A stretch of 9,408 nt of DNA from Candidatus Niyogibacteria bacterium CG10_big_fil_rev_8_21_14_0_10_42_19 (lineage in GTDB: Bacteria; Patescibacteriota; Minisyncoccia; 1-14-0-10-42-19), in NCBI GenBank assembly GCA_002774705.1, contig PFCN01000035.1, positions 7,118 through 16,525 on the forward strand, in the 5' to 3' direction. The position numbers and the translations under genes were made by a program. Positions within the stretch are counted from its first letter, which is position 1. Each line of letters opens with the position of its first letter. Below are positions 1-3,994 of this stretch, one piece after another. The notes under the pieces are model-generated. The model saw only the letters and a program-made list of their open reading frames with translations. It did not search any database and was not told where the DNA came from.

Positions 1-269
1 GAAAGTAGTAGATGATAATGATTAGGCATAAGACAAAAAGCTAAAATATCTACCAATAATTTTCTCGGTTTTCGTTGTTCCTGTTTCTCCGTTCCAATAT
101 TCAGACGTCCGACGTCCGAAGATTTTTGAAGATAATAATTCAAATTAATTTGAACCGGCTCTGTGTCGTTAAACTCAAACATATCATGGATAAAACGGAT
201 GTAATCTTTATCATCCATAAAGATTTTTCTTTTATCCACTCCTCTATTTATTACATGGACTAACTGCAT
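1..269 (-). CDS. IS200-like / REP-associated (Y1, HUH) transposase, N-terminal part, cut by left window edge
   Basis: Translating the minus strand from ATG at 269 gives 89 open residues that run off the left edge. The N-terminus has the family's HVINRGVDKRKIF segment (residues 5-17), followed by DDKDYIRFIHDMFEFND (19-35). The diagnostic block LAFCLMPNHYHLLL lies at 76-89. Its His84-Tyr-His86 is the HUH metal-binding motif of Y1_Tnp transposases. The catalytic tyrosine should lie beyond the edge. These enzymes nick and rejoin single-stranded DNA at hairpins. The N-terminal layout resembles the single-copy RAYT branch more than compact IS200 TnpA, although the missing C-terminus prevents certainty. 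The start is chosen because homologues begin just before the HVINRG motif. No Shine-Dalgarno is present, and a palindrome ends 4 nt before the ATG. A second copy of the palindrome core lies in the gene, at residues 52-56. Whether the gene is intact cannot be seen. Confidence 0.85.
   Translation of the reverse strand, partial: MQLVHVINRGVDKRKIFMDDKDYIRFIHDMFEFNDTEPVQINLNYYLQKSSDVGRLNIGTEKQEQRKPRKLLVDILAFCLMPNHYHLLL
104..117. repeat. Intragenic copy of the GGACGTC palindrome core
   Basis: GACGTCCGACGTCC on the plus strand is the reverse complement of the 14-nt core GGACGTCGGACGTC found in the palindrome at 273-297. It lies within the transposase gene and encodes the Asp-Val-Gly-Arg stretch at residues 52-55, just before the basic segment that precedes the HUH block. 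The reading frame stays open through it. Confidence 0.7.
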
Positions 270-272
270 ATG

Positions 273-297
273 ATTTTGGACGTCGGACGTCCAAAAT
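273..297. repeat. Palindrome (REP-like) directly upstream of the transposase start
   Basis: The arms TTTTGGACGTC (274-284) and GACGTCCAAAA (286-296) are perfect inverted repeats around one central base. A further A/T pair at 273/297 gives 12 bp. Each arm contains the self-palindrome GACGTC. The element ends 4 nt before the transposase ATG (269-267), where a ribosome-binding site would lie. RAYT-family enzymes are known to act on REP palindromes flanking their genes, so this is a candidate substrate or operator. That role is inferred. Confidence 0.75.
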
Positions 298-338
298 ATT
301 AAAAAAGATCCCGATGTTTTAATAAAAAATTTTACTTA

Positions 339-410
339 AGCCAGCGGTCGGATTTGAACCGACGACCTGCTGTTTACAAAACAGCTGCTCTGCCGCTGAG
401 CTACGCTGGC
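339..410 (-). tRNA. tRNA-Thr (anticodon UGU)
   Basis: A full cloverleaf is read on the minus strand. The acceptor stem GCCAGCG/CGCTGGC has 7 perfect pairs. The D arm is GCTC..GAGC with an AGCGGCA loop. The anticodon arm GCTGT/ACAGC has loop TTTGTAA, giving anticodon TGT. The variable loop is 5 nt, and the T arm GTCGG/CCGAC has loop TTCGAAT. The 71-nt body plus a T discriminator at 339 makes 72 nt. CCA is not encoded, so it must be added after transcription. Downstream on the same strand there are two T6 tracts (around 324-329 and 301-306) but no clear hairpin. It decodes ACN threonine codons, chiefly ACA. Confidence 0.96.
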
Positions 411-451
411 ATACATTTTTAACGGGGCAAACAAAACCGTTGCTCATCCCT

Positions 452-496
452 GGGAATTTTTTAACATAATAAGCAGAGTTATTGTAAAAAATTCCC
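452..496. repeat. 45-nt near-perfect inverted repeat (AT-rich hairpin) between tRNA-like remnant and tRNA-Thr
   Basis: GGGAATTTTTTA (452-463) pairs perfectly with TAAAAAATTCCC (485-496). The stem continues through C465-G484 and AATAA (468-472)/TTATT (479-483), after small bulges, to a 6-nt loop GCAGAG. The outer sequence has no T tract on either strand, so it does not look like a standard terminator. It sits immediately 3' (on the minus strand) of the tRNA-Cys-like fragment. It could be a miniature inverted-repeat insertion or a processing hairpin; nothing in the sequence decides between these. Confidence 0.7.
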
Positions 497-502
497 GCCG
501 AA

Positions 503-548
503 TCCCGGTTGCACCGAGACGCTTTCGGCCCACTGAGCTATGCCGAAA
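503..548 (-). pseudogene. Degenerate tRNA-like sequence (Cys anticodon GCA), probable tRNA remnant
   Basis: The minus strand contains the typical tRNA D-arm string TAGCTCAGTGG (540-530), after a possible acceptor strand TTTCGGC(A). Further along, TCTCG (519-515) and CGGGA (507-503) form a 5-bp stem around loop GTGCAAC, which has T33 and anticodon GCA (Cys). However, the D stem is not closed by GAGC, there is no GTTCRA T arm, and no matching 3' acceptor strand follows. TTTCGGC pairs instead with GCCGAAA (529-523), a 7-bp hairpin closed over the D-arm string. I read this as an internally rearranged or decayed tRNA, not a working one. A non-canonical structured RNA is the alternative. Confidence 0.35.
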
Positions 549-571
549 AAAATTTTTATTGAGAATAAATT

Positions 572-1003
572 TTATTCTACCAAAACATCTTCTTTTTTGA
601 CTTCGGAATCCGGCTTTAAATTTTCATTATTCAGATTATTTCTCCAATCATGCATTTCTTTCCAAAAAGGTGAAAAGCGGGTGTTGTCCATAGAAGCTTC
701 ACGGCGCTGGACATAGTGAATAACCCTATCGGACGTTCGTTCGATATGGACAAGTAGTTCTTTTATTTTTTTCATTATTTTTTCCATGGAGCGATAAAAT
801 ATTATAGGTACCGCATAAAAAATCCTTTCGGTCATGGGAGCAAAAAATTTATCATCCACCTCTTTGAACGGAGACGGCTTTAAGCGTATGACTTCTACAA
901 GCTCATCTTTAGACATTACCCACACCTGATGAAGATGCTTTAGGTACAATACGGAAAAAGTAAAAATAGAGACAAAAAATAATATAATAAAGAAGATTAT
1001 CAT
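572..1003 (-). CDS. Small single-pass membrane protein of unknown function, coupled to tsf
   Basis: This is a 143-aa protein whose function I do not recognise. Residues 1-21 form one strongly hydrophobic segment (MIIFFIILFFVSIFTFSVLY), a likely signal anchor with no obvious cleavage site. The rest is soluble and charged. It includes a basic helical stretch around residues 71-102 (SMEKIMKKIKELLVHIERTSDRVIHYVQRR) and an acidic tail ending in KKEDVLVE. Its ATG overlaps the TGA of tsf as ATGA, so it is almost certainly translated by coupling from the rpsB-tsf message. It ends with TAA about 24 nt before the tRNA-like remnant. The tight coupling suggests steady expression but says nothing firm about function. 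Confidence 0.8.
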   Translation of the reverse strand: MIIFFIILFFVSIFTFSVLYLKHLHQVWVMSKDELVEVIRLKPSPFKEVDDKFFAPMTERIFYAVPIIFYRSMEKIMKKIKELLVHIERTSDRVIHYVQRREASMDNTRFSPFWKEMHDWRNNLNNENLKPDSEVKKEDVLVE

Positions 1004-1452
1004 AGAGCCAAACGTTCAATATGGGAAATTTCGATATTTTCTCCGAATTTTTGAATTGCTTGTTTTATGCTCTCCCCGATAGTCGTCTTAGGGTCCCTTA
1101 TCGATTCCTGGACCAGAAGGTCTTCGATCGATTCGGGAGAAGTAGCCGCGATCTGCATCGCGATGTCGTGCGCTAATTTTTGGAATTCGGGGTTACGGGC
1201 CACAAAATCCGTCTCGGACCTCAACTCGACCAAGACGCCTATTTTTTTATTTGAGTGAACATAGGCATCTACCACTCCGGACTTGGTTTCTCTTTCGGAT
1301 TTTTTAACGGCAACCGCCTCCGACGCTTTTTTTAAAATCTCAAGGGCGCGCGCATAATCGCCCTCCGCCTCTTCAAGAGATTTTTTACAAGCCATTATTG
1401 ATACACCGGATTCATCCCTGAGCTTTTTTAACGTTTGAGTGTCGTATTTCAT
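1000..1452 (-). CDS. tsf: Translation elongation factor Ts, short form
   Basis: EF-Ts is the guanine-nucleotide exchange factor that releases GDP from EF-Tu. Residues 4-42 form the N-terminal UBA-like domain (LKKLRDESGVSIMACKKSLE, then EGDYARALEILKK). The core signature RSETDFVARNPEF follows at 78-90, with the conserved TDFV (81-84) that contacts EF-Tu. At 150 aa it is about half the length of the E. coli protein (roughly 280 aa). It keeps one core subdomain and lacks the second half and the coiled coil, as in other reduced EF-Ts proteins. The ATG at 1452 has no Shine-Dalgarno. It lies 47 nt downstream of rpsB in the classic rpsB-tsf order, with a hairpin and a TATAAT in the gap. The gene stops with TGA inside the next gene's ATGA. 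Confidence 0.96.
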   Translation of the reverse strand: MKYDTQTLKKLRDESGVSIMACKKSLEEAEGDYARALEILKKASEAVAVKKSERETKSGVVDAYVHSNKKIGVLVELRSETDFVARNPEFQKLAHDIAMQIAATSPESIEDLLVQESIRDPKTTIGESIKQAIQKFGENIEISHIERLAL

Positions 1453-1461
1453 AAAATTTTA

Positions 1462-1485
1462 AGTTTCGGCGGACACGCCGAAACT
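1462..1485 (-). promoter_or_regulatory. rpsB-tsf intergenic hairpin
   Basis: AGTTTCGGCG (1462-1471) and CGCCGAAACT (1476-1485) form a perfect 10-bp stem closed by a 4-nt loop. It lies in the 47-nt gap between rpsB and tsf. On the minus strand it is followed by TAAAATTTT, not a clean T run. It is therefore better read as an attenuator, RNA-processing or stability hairpin than as a full terminator. This placement could set the S2:EF-Ts ratio, which is an inference. Confidence 0.55.
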
Positions 1486-1493
1486 ATATTACC

Positions 1494-1499
1494 ATTATA
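1494..1499 (-). promoter_or_regulatory. Candidate -10 element for tsf
   Basis: A perfect TATAAT on the minus strand sits immediately after the rpsB stop codon, 41 nt before the tsf ATG. A transcript started here would carry the 1462-1485 hairpin in its leader. No convincing -35 hexamer was identified, and the region is AT-rich, so chance occurrence is possible. Confidence 0.3.
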
Positions 1500-2240
1500 T
1501 CAAATTATATTAGCCTTTCCTTTCTGCCAGGCCTCGGAAACGCGCTCAATAATAAAATTTATACTTGCGCGCGAAGAATCATTCCCGGGAATCAAATAAG
1601 TCACCTCATCAGGATTGTTATCGTTTGAAGCCAAGCCGATAATGGGTATCGATAAGCGACGAGCCTCGCGTACCGCTGTTATCTCTTCTTCGGGGTCCAC
1701 AATAAACAAAGCATCGGGCAATTTTTTTAATGAAGCAACGCCTCCAAAAATCACCTCAAGTTTAATAATCTTTTCCGAAAGCCTTAAAACCTCTTTTTTG
1801 GTATATTTTTCCTCAAGAGCTCCTGATTTTTTATCTTCCTTGAGATTTTCAAAATAATCGATCCTTTTTCTTATCATATTGAAATTTGTCAAAGTTCCTC
1901 CGATCCATCTGTTCGAAACATAAGGGAGACCAAGATCCCGGGCCGCTTTTTCTATGGATCCGCGGGCAGCCACCTTTGTCCCGACCAGTATCATGTTCTT
2001 GCCCTGCCCGGACAATTCCGCGATAAAAGCAAGGGCGTCTTTTAAATTATCCCGCACTTTTTCCAGATCAAAAACTTCGACACCGTTCCTTTGTCCAAAA
2101 ATATAGGGCTTCATTTTTGGATGACGTTTCGAACGCGAATAACCGAAATGGAGTCCGGCTTTTAACATTATTTCCAATTCCGGGTCGTTGACAACACTTG
2201 GTTGCGCGTCATCTTTTAATTCCAATTCAATTTCAGACAT
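1500..2240 (-). CDS. rpsB: 30S ribosomal protein uS2
   Basis: S2 binds late to the head-body junction of the 30S subunit and helps recruit S1 where S1 is present. The chosen start is ATG at 2240, giving 246 aa, the usual family length. Family hallmarks are LKAGLHFGYSRSKRHPKMKPYIFG (26-49), VGTKVAARGSIEKAARDLG (86-104), YVSNRWIGGTLTNF (107-120), and LPDALFIVDPEEEITAVREARRLSIPIIGL (174-203). The last block is followed by PDEVTYLIPGND (210-221). The frame stays open upstream to an ATG at 2381, but those 47 extra residues do not look like S2 and would read through the promoter-like region and a hairpin. The stop is TGA. It heads the rpsB-tsf-small membrane protein block. No Shine-Dalgarno is present. 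Confidence 0.96.
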   Translation of the reverse strand: MSEIELELKDDAQPSVVNDPELEIMLKAGLHFGYSRSKRHPKMKPYIFGQRNGVEVFDLEKVRDNLKDALAFIAELSGQGKNMILVGTKVAARGSIEKAARDLGLPYVSNRWIGGTLTNFNMIRKRIDYFENLKEDKKSGALEEKYTKKEVLRLSEKIIKLEVIFGGVASLKKLPDALFIVDPEEEITAVREARRLSIPIIGLASNDNNPDEVTYLIPGNDSSRASINFIIERVSEAWQKGKANII

Positions 2241-2247
2241 TGTTAAT

Positions 2248-2276
2248 AGAATATATAGAAAAACGCCATAATGCAA
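2248..2276 (-). promoter_or_regulatory. Candidate rpsB promoter, possibly leaderless
   Basis: On the minus strand, TTGCAT (2276-2271) is followed by overlapping -10 candidates: TATATT (2255-2250, spacer 15) and TATTCT (2253-2248, spacer 17). The ATG at 2240 is only 7-9 nt beyond, so transcription would begin at or next to the start codon. There is no Shine-Dalgarno, which fits leaderless translation. The hexamers are imperfect. Confidence 0.35.
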
Positions 2277-2367
2277 GGCCTCCCGCCATTGTGGCCTTTT
2301 TTCAACAGCCCCGACCTTATTTAATAAAGGAGCTAGGTCATCCCGGTATAACCTGAATGACCGCCCG

Positions 2368-2394
2368 ATCAATCCCGGCATAGCCGGGATTGAT
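2368..2394. repeat. REP-like hairpin, AATCCCGGC family copy 1
   Basis: ATCAATCCCGGC (2368-2379) and GCCGGGATTGAT (2383-2394) are perfect 12-bp arms around loop ATA. The element lies in the divergent rpsB/rpmE intergenic region and has no T tract on either side, so it is not a terminator. The inner 9 bp of each arm match the hairpin just after prfA (3799-3819), so the two form a repeat pair. Confidence 0.7.
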
Positions 2395-2403
2395 TTAAGG
2401 GTA

Positions 2404-2431
2404 TTGAAAATATATAAATATATGCTAAATT
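2404..2431 (+). promoter_or_regulatory. Candidate rpmE promoter, possibly leaderless
   Basis: TTGAAA (2404-2409), a 16-nt spacer, then TAAATT (2426-2431) preceded by an extended -10 TGC (2423-2425). The rpmE ATG begins 9 nt after the -10 hexamer, so the predicted transcription start falls within a few bases of the start codon. No Shine-Dalgarno is present between them. Confidence 0.45.
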
Positions 2432-2440
2432 GTTATATAT

Positions 2441-2653
2441 ATGAAAAAGGAAATTCATCCGCAATATTTCGCAGACGCAGTTATTAAATGCGCTTGCGGA
2501 GCCGTGTATAAAGCCGGAGCCACCAAACAAGAGATTTCGGTTGAGATTTGCTCCAAATGCCACCCGTTTTTCACCGGAAAAGAAAAGCTAATTGATGCTG
2601 CCGGACGCGTTGAAAAATTCAGGGCAAAACAAAGAAAAGCGGCCAAAAAGTAG
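2441..2653 (+). CDS. rpmE: 50S ribosomal protein bL31, zinc-binding form
   Basis: bL31 sits at the central protuberance of the 50S subunit and helps bridge it to the 30S head. The 70-aa length and the opening MKKEIHPQY are typical of the family. Cys17, Cys19, Cys37 and Cys40 (CAC and CSKC) form the four-cysteine zinc site of the C+ type. CHPFFTGKEKLIDAAGRVEKF (40-60) is the conserved second half, and the tail is lysine-rich (AKQRKAAKK). The gene starts a plus-strand pair with prfA, 114 nt downstream. I know rpmE-prfA as a common bacterial order. The C+ form normally implies adequate zinc, and no zinc-free paralogue is visible here. The ATG at 2441 follows a -10-like element by 9 nt without a Shine-Dalgarno. 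Confidence 0.97.
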   Translation: MKKEIHPQYFADAVIKCACGAVYKAGATKQEISVEICSKCHPFFTGKEKLIDAAGRVEKFRAKQRKAAKK

Positions 2654-2735
2654 ATATCCAATACTCTACGCCAAAAAAACGCTTCTTTACGCGTTGAATT
2701 TAAATGTGGCTACCGACACATAAAAGCCGGAATGC

Positions 2736-2748
2736 GGACGTCGGGACG
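2736..2748. repeat. Degenerate GGACGTC repeat between rpmE and prfA
   Basis: GGACGTCGGGACG matches the transposase-associated core GGACGTCGGACG with a single extra G. It sits in the rpmE-prfA spacer, 20 nt before the preferred prfA start. A chance match is possible because the string is short. It is listed because it resembles the two better copies at 104-117 and 273-297. Confidence 0.3.
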
Positions 2749-2767
2749 CGGAACAACGAAAATAAAT

Positions 2768-3799
2768 ATGCTGCCGGATGAACTAAAAAAAATAAAAGAG
2801 GAATACGAACAGCTCAAAAACGGACTGGAAATTTCGGGCTGGAAAGACGGTGAAAAAAATGCCCGCTTCGGTTTCCTGTCGAACATAATAAAAAAAATAA
2901 TGGAATATGAATCTCTTGAACAAAAAAAGACTTCTTCAAAAGAGCTCGTATCCGACCCCGAAATGAAAGATCTCGCCGAAGAGGAGATGATGTCGTTTGA
3001 AAGCCGCCAGAAAGAAATACTGGCTAATATCGACAACTTTTTGAATAAGGAAAAAAAGATCGTCGAAAACCCGAAAAGCACGGTTTTGGAGATCCGCGCG
3101 GGCACAGGGGGAGAAGAAGCCTCTTTATTCGCCGGAGACCTGTTTAATATGTATTCAAAATACGCCGCTAAAAAAGGATGGCCGGTTTCCTCAATAAGCG
3201 AATCCGTATCGGACCTCAAGGGTTTTAAAGAGGTTGTCTTTGAAATAAAATCGCCCAAAGCATACGACAAATTGAAGCAAGAATCTGGCGTGCATCGTAT
3301 CCAGAGAGTCCCGGAAACGGAAAAATCGGGTCGCATTCATACTTCGACCGCGTCTGTCGCCGTAATACCTATCTACCCCAAAGAATCTTTTGAAATAAAA
3401 CCCGAGGATATAGAAGTCACCTTCCAAAAATCCGGCGGACCCGGGGGTCAAAACGTGAATAAACTGGAAACCGCGGTAAGACTCTTCCATAAGCCATCGG
3501 GCATTATGATACTTTCACAAAATGAGCGTTCGCAGGCCGCGAACAAAGAACTGGCCCTTGAACTTTTGCGCGCGAAATTAATAGAAGAAAAAAAGAGAAA
3601 AGACCGGGAAGAGGCGGCGCGCTTAAGAAAAGAACAAATAGGAACGGCTGACCGTTCAGAAAAAATAAGAACCTACAATTATTTACAGGACCGCATAACC
3701 GACCACCGCATAAAACAAAACTTCCATGATATCGAGAAGATAATGGATGGAAATATAGACCAAATAATATCAGCGTTCGAAGAAACAAAAAATGGCTAA
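2768..3799 (+). CDS. prfA: Peptide chain release factor 1 (RF1)
   Basis: RF1 recognises UAA and UAG and triggers peptide release. The preferred start at 2768 gives 343 aa. Domain 1 is helical and begins LPDELKKIKEEYEQLKNG. RAGTGGEEASLFAGDL (about 110-125) is the family's core entry motif. QRVPETEKSGRIHTS (179-193) carries the Pro-Glu-Thr at 182-184, equivalent to the RF1 PxT codon-reading tripeptide, which marks it as RF1 and not RF2. KSGGPGGQNVNKLETAVR (221-238) contains the catalytic GGQ (226-228), whose glutamine is normally methylated by PrmC. The tail has DRSEKIRTYNYLQDRITDHRI. An in-frame ATG at 2732 would add 12 residues (MRTSGRGTTKIN) unlike family N-termini. Its TAA stop overlaps a hairpin. 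No prmC follows in the window. Confidence 0.96.
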   Translation: MLPDELKKIKEEYEQLKNGLEISGWKDGEKNARFGFLSNIIKKIMEYESLEQKKTSSKELVSDPEMKDLAEEEMMSFESRQKEILANIDNFLNKEKKIVENPKSTVLEIRAGTGGEEASLFAGDLFNMYSKYAAKKGWPVSSISESVSDLKGFKEVVFEIKSPKAYDKLKQESGVHRIQRVPETEKSGRIHTSTASVAVIPIYPKESFEIKPEDIEVTFQKSGGPGGQNVNKLETAVRLFHKPSGIMILSQNERSQAANKELALELLRAKLIEEKKRKDREEAARLRKEQIGTADRSEKIRTYNYLQDRITDHRIKQNFHDIEKIMDGNIDQIISAFEETKNG

Positions 3800-3825
3800 A
3801 TCCCGGCTCTGCCGGGATTGCTTTT
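3799..3825 (+). terminator. Hairpin at the prfA stop (AATCCCGGC family copy 2), probable terminator
   Basis: AATCCCGGC (3799-3807) and GCCGGGATT (3811-3819) form a perfect 9-bp GC-rich stem with loop TCT, starting on the last base of the prfA TAA. GCTTTTGATT follows, a short and imperfect T tract. It probably ends the rpmE-prfA transcript. Its arms match the inner part of the hairpin at 2368-2394. Confidence 0.6.
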
Positions 3826-3830
3826 GATTA

Positions 3831-3871
3831 ATAAAAAAAATAGCCCCGTTCCGACTGATCGGAGTGGGGTT
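3831..3871 (-). terminator. Candidate terminator for the minus-strand block
   Basis: On the minus strand, CCCC (3869-3866) pairs with GGGG (3847-3844) and TCCGA with TCGGA across a 4-nt loop, with a 2x2 internal mismatch. ATTTTTTTT follows directly (3841-3833), as expected of an intrinsic terminator for the block ending at 3995. In plus-strand RNA the same element would fold better, because all mismatched positions become G-U wobbles, but no T tract follows in that direction. Confidence 0.5.
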
Positions 3872-3924
3872 AAGAATTAAGATTGAAAAAAAATATTTTT
3901 CAATATTTTTTGGATAAAATAAGT

Positions 3925-3956
3925 AAGAAAAATGTCCCAAACTTTGGTAAGTTTGG
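3925..3956 (-). terminator. Weak terminator-like hairpin nearest the transglycosylase stop
   Basis: CCAAACTT (3937-3944) and AAGTTTGG (3949-3956) form a perfect 8-bp stem with a 4-nt loop. On the minus strand GACATTTTTCTT follows. It lies 39 nt past the stop of the transglycosylase gene. The stem is short and only moderately GC-rich, so termination would be partial. Confidence 0.35.
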
Positions 3957-3994
3957 CCACAAGGTCATTTAGTAAATATTTAAAAAACGCCTCT

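Noticed and set aside
75..263. 62-residue plus-strand open frame
   Set aside because: It is antisense to the recognisable transposase frame on the minus strand, which carries the family motifs including the HUH block; the plus-strand translation has no such signature.
2241..2381. 47-residue N-terminal extension of rpsB to the ATG at 2381
   Set aside because: The extra residues do not resemble S2 and would be encoded by promoter-like and hairpin sequence. ATG at 2240 gives a normal-length S2.
2369..2563. 64-residue minus-strand frame over the rpsB-rpmE gap
   Set aside because: It lies antisense to the start of rpmE and has no family features.
2732..2767. Upstream ATG for prfA adding 12 residues
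   Set aside because: MRTSGRGTTKIN is unlike RF1 N-termini and overlaps the GGACGTC-like repeat. ATG at 2768 is preferred, although neither start has a Shine-Dalgarno.
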